Shown here: positions 1 through 8,737 of the stretch, piece after piece | Layout: each line of letters opens with the position of its first letter | Numbering within the stretch: position 1 is the first letter of the stretch | Source: Pseudomonas viridiflava | Lineage (GTDB): Bacteria > Pseudomonadota > Gammaproteobacteria > Pseudomonadales > Pseudomonadaceae | DNA: 64,000 nt | Reading direction: 5' to 3' | Assembly: GCF_900580865.1 (NCBI RefSeq) | Contig: NZ_UTBZ01000159.1 | Span: 54,619-118,618 of the forward strand | Program-made: the position numbers and the translations under genes | Notes under the pieces: model-generated | Told to the model about the DNA's origin: nothing | The model's input: only the letters and a program-made list of their open reading frames with translations | The model's database searches: none

Positions 1-1
1 T

Positions 2-2143
2 GCACCGCAGCCGTGGCGTGACCAGCAACCATTGGGCACGAGTCTGGACAGTCTCAACGGCGCGCTGCCGCAACGTTTGTCACCTGGCGAACAACCGCGC
101 CTGAGCGCCTTGCTCGGCCCGGACGAGGGCTTCGCCGTGCCCTATCGTGACGCCCAAGGCGTGGCCGCATGGCTGTTGTGCGCCGCTTACAACCCGCAGC
201 AACAGGCGCCGGACCTGAACGATCACGACTGGCTGTTGCTGGCCGCGGCAGTCGCCGCGCCGTTGCTGGAACGCCTGCGCGAGCATCGCCACCATCAGCA
301 ACTCGAGCGTCTGGATGTGCTGCAAGCGCTGCTCGGCACCGGTTGGTGGGAAATCAGCAGCGACCGCGCCAACTTGCAGCTGGCGCCGGCGCTGGCTGAG
401 AGTCTGGGGCTTGCGGCGCAGCGGTTGCCGATTGAGGACTGGTTCAACCGGGTGCATCCCGCCGACCGCGATGAACTGCGCAGTCGCCTGCAATCCCTGC
501 AGGATGAAGGCAGTCCACTGGAATTGTGCGTGCGCCTGCAAGGCGGCGATCAGGCATTGCCACTGTGGTATCGCCTGCAAGGCCGCTCGCTGGGCATCGG
601 CGCCGAACGCCGGTTAGTCGGTTTCATGCTCGACATCAGCGACATCAAGAATCAGCAGCAACAGGCCGCGGCCGCCCATGCGCGGCTGGATAACCTGATC
701 GCCAGCTCCCCCGCGGTGATCTACGTGCAGCGTTATGCCGAAGGTGCGCTGCAACCGACATTCTTCAGCGCAAGCCTGCAACCGTTGCTCGGATGGAATC
801 TCAGCGATTGCGAAGATGGCCGACTGCTGGAACACGTGCACCGCGAAGACCGCCCGCGCTACTTCGACCGCACCCGCCAGTTGCTGCGCGAAGGCTCGGT
901 GAGCACGCGTTATCGAGTGCTCGACCGCGACGGCAACGCCCACTGGCTGCTCGATGAAGTCCGGTTGCTGCGCGACGATCTCGGCTTGCCAGTGGAAGCG
1001 GTAGGCCTGTGGCTGGACGTCACCGAGGCCACGCTCGCCGCCGAACAGGTCAAGGCGAGCGAAGAGCGCTACCGGATTCTGGTCGAAGACTCACCGGCGA
1101 TGATCTGCCGCTATCGCCCGGACCTGACGCTGACCTTCGGCAACCGGCCTTTGGCGACGTATCTGGAATGCCCGCCGGAGCAATTGCCTGGGGTCAATCT
1201 GGGCAACTGGATGTCCGATGATCAACGCGAAGCCTTTCTCCTGCGCATCGGCCAATTAACCCCGCAATTGCCGGTAAGCACCGCCGAAATCAATCTGCGC
1301 CTGCCCGGTCGCGAACATGCCTGGTGGGTCTGGTCGGATCGCGGCGTGTTCGATGCACAGGGGCAACTGGTCGAAGTGCAAGCGGTGGGCCGTGACAACA
1401 CCGAGGTGCGGCGCTCCCAGCAACAACTGACGCAAAGCGCAAAAATGGCCACCCTTGGCGAAATGGCGACGGGCCTGGCCCATGAGATCAATCAACCGCT
1501 GAACGTGATGCGTATGGCCATCGTCAATGTGCTCAAGCGCCTGGGCAACGGCGATGTGCAGATCGATTATTTGACCGACAAGCTCAATCGCATCGACGCG
1601 CAAGTGCAACGGGCCGCGCGGGTGGTGGATCACATGCGCGTGTTCGGTCGCCGCTCGGAAATCGAACAACATCCGTTCAACCCGCTCGAGGCGATTGAAG
1701 GCACGTTGTCGCTGTTGTCCGAAGGGCTGCGCGGCAAAGGTGTCGAGGTGCGAATCAAAGAGGCGGGTTTCCAGGTCGAGGTGCGCGGTTATGTCGATCA
1801 ACTCGAGCAGGTGCTGATCAACCTGATGGTCAACGCCCGCGATGCCTTGCTCGGCAAGCGCGAAGCCGATCGCGACTTCCAGCCGTGGATCGCCGTGCAT
1901 GCCGAGTGCGATGAGCACGTCGTGCGCCTGTGGGTCGAGGACAACGGCGGCGGCATTGACCCGCGCCTGCTGGAACGCATTTTCGAGCCGTTCTTCACCA
2001 CCAAACCGGTCGGCGTCGGCACCGGTCTGGGCTTGTCGGTAAGCTACGGCATCATCGAAAACATGGGCGGCCGCTTGAGCGTACGCAATGGTGCTGAAGG
2101 TGCGCGGTTCTGCATCGAGCTGCCGATTGCGCTGAGCGATTAG
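2..2143 (+). CDS. PAS-domain sensor histidine kinase, 5' end cut by the window
   Basis: The reading frame is open to the first base of the window, so the true start lies upstream; the visible 714 residues are the C-terminal part. The order is a GAF-like stretch, then three PAS/PAC segments (roughly residues 105-225, 230-350 and 357-475), then a HisKA/HATPase core. The H-box AHEINQPLN puts the phospho-acceptor His near visible residue 494. The N-box is NLMVNARDAL, and the G-boxes are DNGGGI and GTGLGLS. There is no membrane segment in the visible part and no receiver domain after the ATPase, so it should pass phosphate to a separate response regulator, probably encoded upstream. The EINQPLN type of H-box is common in kinases of the DctB/NtrB-like group. 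The signal is unknown. The stop codon overlaps that of the convergent next gene by 4 bp. Confidence 0.9.
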   Translation, partial: APQPWRDQQPLGTSLDSLNGALPQRLSPGEQPRLSALLGPDEGFAVPYRDAQGVAAWLLCAAYNPQQQAPDLNDHDWLLLAAAVAAPLLERLREHRHHQQLERLDVLQALLGTGWWEISSDRANLQLAPALAESLGLAAQRLPIEDWFNRVHPADRDELRSRLQSLQDEGSPLELCVRLQGGDQALPLWYRLQGRSLGIGAERRLVGFMLDISDIKNQQQQAAAAHARLDNLIASSPAVIYVQRYAEGALQPTFFSASLQPLLGWNLSDCEDGRLLEHVHREDRPRYFDRTRQLLREGSVSTRYRVLDRDGNAHWLLDEVRLLRDDLGLPVEAVGLWLDVTEATLAAEQVKASEERYRILVEDSPAMICRYRPDLTLTFGNRPLATYLECPPEQLPGVNLGNWMSDDQREAFLLRIGQLTPQLPVSTAEINLRLPGREHAWWVWSDRGVFDAQGQLVEVQAVGRDNTEVRRSQQQLTQSAKMATLGEMATGLAHEINQPLNVMRMAIVNVLKRLGNGDVQIDYLTDKLNRIDAQVQRAARVVDHMRVFGRRSEIEQHPFNPLEAIEGTLSLLSEGLRGKGVEVRIKEAGFQVEVRGYVDQLEQVLINLMVNARDALLGKREADRDFQPWIAVHAECDEHVVRLWVEDNGGGIDPRLLERIFEPFFTTKPVGVGTGLGLSVSYGIIENMGGRLSVRNGAEGARFCIELPIALSD

Positions 2144-4131
2144 ATCACCAGCGTCGGTTGTCCGGGCGGTCGACAACTGAGGTTGGCGCCGACATCGACC
2201 CTGTTCAGGGTGATGCCAAGGTTGGCGAGCAAACCGTCCAGAATCGGGTCGAGCACCGGGCTCAACAGATTATCAATGACCACGCCCAGCGTGTTGTTGA
2301 CGCCGGCCAGCACATCGGCGGTGGTGGTGAGCAAGCCGCCCAGCAGGCTTGAGCCGGTGGGTTTGTAAGCCTGAATCTGAACCCCGCTCAACGTGCCTTT
2401 GAGGCTGTTGACCACTCCTTGTGTGCCGAAACTCCAGGTCTGCGGCGTTTGCTTGATGTCCGGCGGCTGGTTGTAGGTATGAATGTTTTGAGTGCTGGCC
2501 ACCGTGGTATCGACCTTCACGCCGAGACCGCCGCCGTAGAACGGTTTGCGCGAGTTCGGGTCACAGGTCGCCGAACCCAGGCCCAGCAGAGGAATGGTGC
2601 AAGTGATCACGCCGACATCAATCAACGCCAGCGGCTGCACCGTGACATCCGCCACGGATGAAAACGCGTTGGTCGCGTCGATCTTGCCGACCTTGAGTTT
2701 GACCAGCGAGGAGTTGGTCTGGGTGGTCAGGCTTTTGCTCGCATCGCTGACGCAGTTGAAATCGGTGACATGGCTGTCGGCGGCAGCGGCCTCCAGCAAA
2801 ATGTCGATGGAAGACGTGGGCAAAATTTGCAGGTTGGTGCGCTCACAAGTGCCACCCAAGGTGCAGAACAACGAGTTCAGCGTGCCGGCAATGTTCAGGT
2901 GCAAAAGGTTGTTGAGGGTGTCCGTCAGCCCGCCCACCAAGGGCGTACTGGTAATTGCGCTGGCCAGCCCGGCCACGCCGGACAGCACTGGCAGATTCAG
3001 CGAGATCAACGTGCGCACCTGCGCGGTTTTCACGTAGATCCGATTGGCCCCCATGGGGTCGGCCTTGGCCAGCACCGGGTTGCCCACGGCGGACAACTGC
3101 GGTGGCTGGATGACTTTGACTTTGACCGAGCCGTTGACCAGCCCCGGAATACTGAGCGGCACCGTTGCGGTGAGCGCGTTCTCGCTGTTGGCCACTTGCA
3201 CGACGGCTTCGAGTAACTGGAACAGTTGCAGATTGGCATTGAGCGCAGCCGACGTGGCACCGGTCTGCAGTTGCAGCAATTTGCCCAGCGCCACTTCAGT
3301 GCTGCCGGCCACCGCTTTCAGTCCGACCAGGCCATCGACCGCGATGCTGGTCGTGGTACCGCCCTTGGTCAGCACGGTGATGGCGGTGTCGAGCAGTTGG
3401 CCGACCTTGATGTTTTTGGCCAGCAGTTGGGTGTAGTTGCCGGCGTCGACGTTGACATCGAGCGCCAATTGATTGAGATAACCGAGCAGGTTGATATTGG
3501 TCTGCACCAGCCCATTCCATCCGGCGACGCTGAGGTTGAGGCTGCCACCGAGCATTCCCCCCCATGCCAAGTTCAGGAGCGCAGATTTGCTGGCATCCAC
3601 GGTGGCCAGTGTGGTGCCGATGGTCAATTGAGCCTGGGGCGGCAGAATCGCCGAAGCGCCGACGGCGGTGGCGCCGAGGCGAGTGGTCGGCGTGACGCCG
3701 CCCGGCGCAACCAACGCGTACAGCGCGGCGGCCACACTGGTGGGCACGACGCGGGTAGCGACCACGCTGATGGCTTCTTTCTTGGTGGCGTCGGCGGAGA
3801 AGCCGCGCAGGTTGTTCGCACCGGTTTGCACGGTGCCGCAGGTCACCACCAGGGTACTTCCCCCCTGCGCCACGGTGAAACTGTTACGCGCCGCACTGGC
3901 GGCCGCGTATTGGGCTGCGCTGGCACCCGGCAAGCAATCGCCACCCCGGGAAACGGCCTCCAGCGCGGCGACATCGACCACCCGCTGCAAACGACGTTGC
4001 TCCATGTACAAGCGACCGCTGTCGACCACCAGCACCATGCACACCAGCGCCAGCCCGAGGGTCAGCACCGCCATCAGACCGATCGCTCCGCGCTGGCGGG
4101 TCGGACCATTGAACCGGGAACGAGGCGACAT
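2140..4131 (-). CDS. TadG-like protein with N-terminal membrane anchor
   Basis: A 663-residue protein. The N-terminus has RQRGAIGLMAVLTLG and one hydrophobic segment (about residues 15-40) followed by DSGRLYMEQRRLQRVVDVAA, the signature of the TadG/TadE-like N-terminal domain of Flp pilus assembly and related secreted proteins. The rest is Ser/Thr/Gly/Leu-rich, probably beta-structured and extracytoplasmic, with several Cys residues. The start is the second ATG because AAGGAG lies just before it; the ORF extends nine codons further but without a ribosome site. No other tad gene is seen beside it, so a role in Flp pili is an inference from the N-terminus only. It is convergent with the kinase, and their stops overlap. 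Confidence 0.75.
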   Translation of the reverse strand: MSPRSRFNGPTRQRGAIGLMAVLTLGLALVCMVLVVDSGRLYMEQRRLQRVVDVAALEAVSRGGDCLPGASAAQYAAASAARNSFTVAQGGSTLVVTCGTVQTGANNLRGFSADATKKEAISVVATRVVPTSVAAALYALVAPGGVTPTTRLGATAVGASAILPPQAQLTIGTTLATVDASKSALLNLAWGGMLGGSLNLSVAGWNGLVQTNINLLGYLNQLALDVNVDAGNYTQLLAKNIKVGQLLDTAITVLTKGGTTTSIAVDGLVGLKAVAGSTEVALGKLLQLQTGATSAALNANLQLFQLLEAVVQVANSENALTATVPLSIPGLVNGSVKVKVIQPPQLSAVGNPVLAKADPMGANRIYVKTAQVRTLISLNLPVLSGVAGLASAITSTPLVGGLTDTLNNLLHLNIAGTLNSLFCTLGGTCERTNLQILPTSSIDILLEAAAADSHVTDFNCVSDASKSLTTQTNSSLVKLKVGKIDATNAFSSVADVTVQPLALIDVGVITCTIPLLGLGSATCDPNSRKPFYGGGLGVKVDTTVASTQNIHTYNQPPDIKQTPQTWSFGTQGVVNSLKGTLSGVQIQAYKPTGSSLLGGLLTTTADVLAGVNNTLGVVIDNLLSPVLDPILDGLLANLGITLNRVDVGANLSCRPPGQPTLVI

Positions 4132-4218
4132 GGCGCACTCCTTTGCCGCTAGCTCCATTGATGCAAGTGAGTGTAGACGCGCCTAATGGCAACGCGCCAT
4201 TTCGAACAGACAAACATC

Positions 4219-4296
4219 CCTGCTCGCGAAGGCGTCGTGTCAGATAAATAACAGTTGAATGACACCCTGCTTTCGCGAGCAGGCTCGCTCCCACAT
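4219..4296. repeat. REP-type palindrome, family A (degenerate left arm)
   Basis: The right arm is TTCGCGAGCAGGCTCGCTCC plus CACA. The left arm keeps only CTGCTCGCGAA. It is the same family as the elements at 6714, 23183 and 28768 and lies between two genes on the minus strand. Confidence 0.75.
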
Positions 4297-4314
4297 TGGG
4301 ATTTAGGGTGGAAC

Positions 4315-4347
4315 AAAAAAATGGGAGTTCAACAGCTCCCACTTTTT
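4315..4347 (-). terminator. Intrinsic terminator after the DUF4136 operon
   Basis: Inverted repeat TGGGAG / CTCCCA (4322-4327 and 4336-4341) with seven A on the left side, giving a T-run on the minus strand, and TTTTT on the right side. It sits 8 bp beyond the stop of the DUF4136 gene and could work in both directions. Confidence 0.8.
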
Positions 4348-4354
4348 AACGGAT

Positions 4355-4912
4355 TCAGCGCGGTGGATAGTTGCTAAGGATGCGGGCGACGGTCTCACGA
4401 ATAGCGTTGCTGCGATCTTCCGGATTCGGCTTGCCGGAGAGCATCTGCTCATCGCTGCCGCGCCACACCAGTTTGCCGTCCTTGCCGTCGAGCAGGTCGA
4501 TCTGGATGGTCGCGACCTTGTAGGTGATGTTGCGCGTTTCGTTGTACATCGGTGCGCCCCAGTAGCCGTTCCACGGGCCACCCCAACCGCCGCCGTAATT
4601 GGTCGTCACTTGCTGCTGACGATTCTCGACGATCAGGTACGTCTGCACATTCAGGTCACCCTTGGCGCCCGCCGCCGCAGGACGCAAACCGCGCTGGTCG
4701 AGCTGATCGGCCACGGCCTGACGGATGCGTTGCTCGGTCAGATCGCTCTTGATCCGTGGATCATCAGGGCGATATTGCAGGGCGGGTTCTTTCCAGCTCC
4801 AGCTGCGATAGGCGGCAAAATCGCGGCTGGCATCGAAGTCATGATTGACCTGGTTGGCGGCGCAGGCGCTGAGCAGCGCGGCCATGGCCAGTAGAGCGAG
4901 ACGGCGGAACAT
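4355..4912 (-). CDS. DUF4136 lipoprotein
   Basis: A 185-residue protein with a lipoprotein signal peptide (MFRRLALLAMAALLSAC, lipobox LSAC), so it should be anchored to the outer or inner membrane by a lipidated Cys17. The body fits the DUF4136 family: a YRSWSW motif near the start, a DQRGLR motif, and an NAIRETVARILSNYPP end. A Gly/Trp/Tyr-rich stretch lies mid-protein. The molecular function of the family is unknown. It lies 54 bp behind a paralogue and is probably the last gene of the mazG-cmoM-DUF4136-DUF4136 unit, which ends at the terminator at 4315. CCGGAG before the ATG supports the start. Confidence 0.85.
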   Translation of the reverse strand: MFRRLALLAMAALLSACAANQVNHDFDASRDFAAYRSWSWKEPALQYRPDDPRIKSDLTEQRIRQAVADQLDQRGLRPAAAGAKGDLNVQTYLIVENRQQQVTTNYGGGWGGPWNGYWGAPMYNETRNITYKVATIQIDLLDGKDGKLVWRGSDEQMLSGKPNPEDRSNAIRETVARILSNYPPR

Positions 4913-4966
4913 GGTTTTTCTCCGGTTGAAGACATGAACCTGCGGGAGCTTCGAATGGGCAGGAAG

Positions 4967-5581
4967 CTAACTGGGAGGATACGCCGACATGGCTTTTTCC
5001 ACAGCCTCGCGGATCGAATCGGTGCGATCGATATCGCTGCCCTTGTTCGCGGTTTCGGCACTGGCACTCCAGACCGGTTGACCACTGCCGGCGTCGAACA
5101 GGTTGACCTGCACCACCACGACCTGCTCGGAATACGTGCGCACGATCGGCACCGTGTTGTACATGCCGTAACCACGGCCATATCGATCATAGCCACCGTA
5201 ACCGCCGCCGTAATAACCGTAGTCGTCCTGGACCTGACGCAAACGGGTTTCCAGACGCAGATCGGCACTGACCAACAGGTCGGCCGGGCGATTGTCATGC
5301 AGCGGGCGCAAGCCACGCTGATCCAGCGCGTTGCTCACCGCTTCGGCCACCTGCGCCGAATCCGCCCACGCCGTGCCCGGCGGCAGTTGCCCGTTGAGCC
5401 AGGCCCAGCTGCGATAACGCCCGTAATCACGCGGCGCCGCCGGGTACGCGCTGCGGTCAAACGTAGTGGCGGCTTGCGCTGGCGCCGGCGGCAAGGGCCG
5501 CGATTGCGCCACGTAGGGGTTGCTGCTCTGGCAAGCAGCCAAGCCCAGACAGATCAGCAGTAACCCGGATTGAGCTTTCAT
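4967..5581 (-). CDS. DUF4136 lipoprotein (paralogue)
   Basis: A 204-residue protein with lipobox LAAC (MKAQSGLLLICLGLAAC). It shares YRSWAW, DQRGLRP and the SIREAVEKAMSAYPPS end with its downstream neighbour, so the two are tandem duplicates that have diverged strongly. The middle has a Gly/Tyr-rich insert (YYGGGYGGYDRYGRGYG) at the same place as the Gly/Trp-rich stretch of the neighbour. It starts 12 bp after cmoM, which suggests co-transcription. GGAGCG precedes the ATG. Function unknown; envelope location is inferred from the lipobox. Confidence 0.85.
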   Translation of the reverse strand: MKAQSGLLLICLGLAACQSSNPYVAQSRPLPPAPAQAATTFDRSAYPAAPRDYGRYRSWAWLNGQLPPGTAWADSAQVAEAVSNALDQRGLRPLHDNRPADLLVSADLRLETRLRQVQDDYGYYGGGYGGYDRYGRGYGMYNTVPIVRTYSEQVVVVQVNLFDAGSGQPVWSASAETANKGSDIDRTDSIREAVEKAMSAYPPS

Positions 5582-5593
5582 GTCGCGCTCCGA

Positions 5594-6343
5594 TCAGATC
5601 GGCCGGCAGATCCAGTGCAAGTAGCGCCCAAGCCCGGCGAAGCTTGGGTGACGGCGGTGAGCGAGCTCCATCTCAAGCAAATCCACAAGTTCGGCGCGGG
5701 CCTGGAATTCCACCGGCATGTAGTCGTGAAAAACCCGGATCCCGCTTTGGGTTTCGACCTGCCACAGGCCGTCGAGTTGCGTTGCCAATTCGCGCGGATC
5801 GAGCGGTTGCTGCGGGGTCAGGCTCTGCTTTTCGCCGGCCATGACATTCTTGCGCATTTTCTTGAAATGGCCTTTGAGCAAGTTGCGGTAAATCAGCGCA
5901 TCGCGGTTGTAGAACGCCAGCGACAACCAGCCACCGGGTTTGGTCAACTGATGCAGCACCGGCAGGATCGCGTGGGGTTCGGCGAGCCATTCCAGCACGG
6001 CGTGGCAGATCACCAGATCGTACGGTTCGGTGAGTTGGCCGAGCAGTTCCTGCCACGGTGCCTGAATGAAGGTCGCGGTTTGCCCGGCCTCGGCAAAACG
6101 CTGGCGCGCACCTTCGAGCATCGGCGCGGCCGGCTCGGTGAAGGTCACGTCGTGGCCGCGCTCGGCCAGCCACAGCGACATGTGGCCGAGGCCACCGCCA
6201 ATGTCGAGCACCCGCAGCGGACGATCCGGCAGCGCTTCGGCAAGGTCAGCCTGCAATACCGCAAGGCGAATCGCGCCTTTGGCACCACCGTAGATTTTTT
6301 CGGCGAAACGCGTCGCCAACTGATCGAAATGCCGGTCGCTCAT
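5594..6343 (-). CDS. cmoM: CmoM-like tRNA 5-carboxymethoxyuridine methyltransferase
   Basis: A 249-residue class I SAM-dependent methyltransferase. Motif I is VLDIGGGLGHMSLWLAERGH. HAVLEWLAEP and the C-terminal SGIRVFHDYMP and LGRY(L/I)H motifs match E. coli CmoM (formerly SmtA), as does the start DRHFDQLATRFAEKIYG. CmoM methylates cmo5U34 of tRNA to the methyl ester, a wobble-base modification. It acts in the cytoplasm. The start codon overlaps the stop of the MazG-like gene (TGATG), which implies translational coupling. Confidence 0.9.
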   Translation of the reverse strand: MSDRHFDQLATRFAEKIYGGAKGAIRLAVLQADLAEALPDRPLRVLDIGGGLGHMSLWLAERGHDVTFTEPAAPMLEGARQRFAEAGQTATFIQAPWQELLGQLTEPYDLVICHAVLEWLAEPHAILPVLHQLTKPGGWLSLAFYNRDALIYRNLLKGHFKKMRKNVMAGEKQSLTPQQPLDPRELATQLDGLWQVETQSGIRVFHDYMPVEFQARAELVDLLEMELAHRRHPSFAGLGRYLHWICRPI

Positions 6344-6645
6344 CAGCTGAACCGCCGTTCGCTGTCGGCGAGCTTGGCACGCACCACTTCATTCATGTCC
6401 AACCCCAACTCGCTGCACAGCAGCAACAGATACAAGACGATATCGCCGACTTCCTGCCCGGCATGGGCGAGCTTGTCCGCCGGCAACTGGCGCGACTGGT
6501 CTTCCGTCAGCCACTGGAAGATTTCCACCAGTTCGGACATCTCGACGCTGGCGGCCATGGCGAGGTTTTTCGGGCTGTGAAATTGCCGCCAGTCATTGCG
6601 GTCGCGAATGGCGTGCAGGCGTTCGGTCAGTTCAACAAGGTTCAT
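6343..6645 (-). CDS. MazG-like nucleotide pyrophosphohydrolase
   Basis: A 100-residue all-alpha NTP-PPase of the MazG/dCTPase-like superfamily. It carries the expected helix motif EMSELVEIFQW followed by EVGDIVLYLLLL, which gives the acidic EExxE / ExxD type metal site. These enzymes hydrolyse (d)NTPs to monophosphates and PPi; the substrate cannot be told from sequence. The start at 6645 (MNLVELTERL) is preferred because CAGGAG lies upstream and the longer ORF runs into the REP element. It is probably the first gene of the operon with cmoM. Confidence 0.85.
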   Translation of the reverse strand: MNLVELTERLHAIRDRNDWRQFHSPKNLAMAASVEMSELVEIFQWLTEDQSRQLPADKLAHAGQEVGDIVLYLLLLCSELGLDMNEVVRAKLADSERRFS

Positions 6646-6713
6646 CGGGCTCTCCTGAAGGCGTATAGCTTCGGGGGGATACCCACCAAAGGCAAGCGGC
6701 GCAGGTGATCTAA

Positions 6714-6803
6714 TGTGGGAGCGAGCCTGCTCGCGAAAGCGGTGTGTCATTCAACCCATCAGTTATCTGATCCACCGTATTCGCGAGCAGGCTCGCTCCC
6801 ACA
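6714..6803. repeat. REP-type palindrome pair, family A
   Basis: Two 23-24 bp arms in opposite orientation (GTGGGAGCGAGCCTGCTCGC at 6715-6734, and its complement ending at 6803), separated by a roughly 43-bp variable middle. It lies in the divergent gap between the MazG-like gene and the small membrane protein. Confidence 0.85.
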
Positions 6804-6890
6804 CAGAATGGGTGCAAACCTTCTATCATGCAGGGAACTCGGCCACCTGCGGTGTGGCCCAAGGCTCAGCTCTTTCATCAGGATGAACAC

Positions 6891-7184
6891 ATGCAGGTAG
6901 AAAGCTTTTTCGAATGGCTCGGGCAAGCGCTCGGTTCGATCATCCGCTTTATCGTCGACGGGCTCAGTGGCTTGTTCAACATCTTGAGCAATGCCGGTGG
7001 CAACTTTGTCGACGGGTTGGCCAGGACACTGGGGATGGACACCTCGATCATCAGCATCATCGCGCTGATCGTCGGGTTGATGCTGCTGTGGTCAGCGATT
7101 CGGGCGTTCATGAATGCCTCGATCATTGCCGGGATCATCTGGTTGTTGCTGGGGTTGTGGTTGCTTAGCTGGATTATTCATTAG
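6891..7184 (+). CDS. Small membrane protein, unknown function
   Basis: A 97-residue protein. The first half is amphipathic (FFEWLGQALGSIIRFIVDGL). The second half is two hydrophobic segments, about residues 50-68 (TSIISIIALIVGLMLLWSAI) and 75-95 (ASIIAGIIWLLLGLWLLSWI). The start is the ATG at 6891, with AGGA 8 bp upstream; the longer ORF start would extend into unlikely sequence. It has no motif I recognise. It stands alone between a REP element and a MITE-like repeat. Confidence 0.7.
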   Translation: MQVESFFEWLGQALGSIIRFIVDGLSGLFNILSNAGGNFVDGLARTLGMDTSIISIIALIVGLMLLWSAIRAFMNASIIAGIIWLLLGLWLLSWIIH

Positions 7185-7196
7185 GCCTTATAAGAG

Positions 7197-7346
7197 CCCC
7201 TCACCCTAGCCCTCTCCCGGAGGGAGAGGGGACTGACCAGGTTGCTTCGACAATTTCCGCCGACCTGAGGTATCAAGTCGAACTCTAGATTGGAAGACGA
7301 CAGAGATCGGCTCCCTCTCCCTCCGGGAGAGGGCTGGGGTGAGGGT
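7197..7346. repeat. MITE-like element with about 30-bp terminal inverted repeats
   Basis: The left end (CCCTCACCCTAGCCCTCTCC, from 7198) and the right end (reading to GGGTGAGGG at 7346) are inverted repeats of roughly 30 bp with one or two mismatches. The interior contains GGACTGACC and GTCGAACTC, which occur in reverse complement inside the tandem array at 63587-64000. It is too short to code for a transposase. Confidence 0.75.
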
Positions 7347-7387
7347 GGCTTCTACCGTTACAATCCCCGCTCCCCCAAGGAGCCCGC

Positions 7388-8737
7388 ATGTCCACTCTGA
7401 TCGCCGACTGGCGCGACCGCCCAACCCACCGCAAGGTCTGGGCACTTGCCGCGCCCATGATTCTTTCGAATATTTCCGTACCGCTGGTGGCGCTGGTCGA
7501 CAGCACCGTCATCGGCCACTTGCCCCACGCCCATCAGTTGGGCGCAGTGGCGGTCGGCGCCAGCCTTTACACCTTTCTCGCTTGGGCCATGGGTTTTCTG
7601 CGCATGGGCACCACCGGATTTGCCGCGCAGGCCGCCGGGCGCAGCGACGGTGCGGCGTTGCGGCAGATTCTGTTGCAGGGTTTGCTGCTGGCGATGGGGC
7701 TGGGGCTAGTGATGGGCACGCTGGGTGTGCCGCTGAGTGGTGTCGCGCTGCACTTCATGCAACCGTCGGCGGAGCTGGATCAGCTCACCCGGGATTTCTT
7801 CCACACGCGGTTGTTCGGCCTGCCAGCGGCGCTGGCCAGTTATGCGCTGGTCGGCTGGTTTCTCGGCACGCAGAACGCCCGGGCGCCGCTGGCGATTCTG
7901 CTGACCACCAACCTGATCAACATCGCCCTCAATCTGTGGTTCGTCATCGGCCTGGACTGGGGCGTGGTCGGTTCGGCACGGGCCTCGGTGATCGCCGAAT
8001 GGAGCGGCGCCCTGCTCGGCCTGCTGCTGACCCGCAAGGCACTGCGGGCGTACCCGGGGCACATTGTCTGGGCGGCGCTGAAGCTCTGGCAGAGCTGGCG
8101 CCCGTTGCTGGCGGTCAACCGCGATATCTTCATTCGCAGCCTGGCGCTGCAATCAGTGTTTTTCCTGATCACCGTGCAAGGCGCGCGGCTGGGCGATTCG
8201 ACGGTGGCGGCCAATGCGCTGCTGCTTAATGGCTTGCTGCTGACCGCACATGCGCTGGACGGTCTGGCCCATGCCGTCGAAGCCTTGTGCGGGCACGCCA
8301 TCGGCGCCCGTGATCGTCTGGCCCTGCGCCGTTCGCTGGTGGTGGCGGGCGGCTGGTCACTGATCGCCAGCCTCGGCTTTGCCATCCTGTTTCTGCTGGC
8401 CGGGCACCTGTTCATCGAGATGCAGACCGACATCCAGAGCGTGCGCGACACGGCGTTCGTCTACCTGCCCTACCTCGCCGTATTGCCACTGATTGCGGTC
8501 TGGAGCTACTTGCTCGACGGCCTGTTCATCGGCGCCACCCGCGCGCGGGAAATGCGCAACGGCATGCTGATCACCGTGGTTCTGCTACTGCCGTTCGCTT
8601 GGGCACTGCAAAGTTTCGGCAATCACGGACTGTGGATAACTTTTCTGCTGTTCATGGTCTTGCGCAGCCTGACCCTTGGTGCACAAGCCTGGTGGCTCAA
8701 GCGCAACGATGGCTGGTTCAGTGGCGGCGTTCACTGA
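7388..8737 (+). CDS. MATE-family multidrug exporter, DinF type
   Basis: A 449-residue, roughly 12-helix inner-membrane transporter. The N-terminal MATE hallmarks are present: WALAAPMILSNISVPLVALVDSTVIGHLP, then LGAVAVGASLYTFLAWAMGFLRMGTTGFAAQA, matching the DinF branch. The internal repeat is visible in the second half (VAANALLLNGLL). MATE proteins export cationic drugs or toxic metabolites using a Na+ or H+ gradient; the substrate here is unknown. The start ATG at 7388 follows an AAGGAG. The 3' end overlaps the convergent esterase gene by 7 bp. Confidence 0.9.
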   Translation: MSTLIADWRDRPTHRKVWALAAPMILSNISVPLVALVDSTVIGHLPHAHQLGAVAVGASLYTFLAWAMGFLRMGTTGFAAQAAGRSDGAALRQILLQGLLLAMGLGLVMGTLGVPLSGVALHFMQPSAELDQLTRDFFHTRLFGLPAALASYALVGWFLGTQNARAPLAILLTTNLINIALNLWFVIGLDWGVVGSARASVIAEWSGALLGLLLTRKALRAYPGHIVWAALKLWQSWRPLLAVNRDIFIRSLALQSVFFLITVQGARLGDSTVAANALLLNGLLLTAHALDGLAHAVEALCGHAIGARDRLALRRSLVVAGGWSLIASLGFAILFLLAGHLFIEMQTDIQSVRDTAFVYLPYLAVLPLIAVWSYLLDGLFIGATRAREMRNGMLITVVLLLPFAWALQSFGNHGLWITFLLFMVLRSLTLGAQAWWLKRNDGWFSGGVH

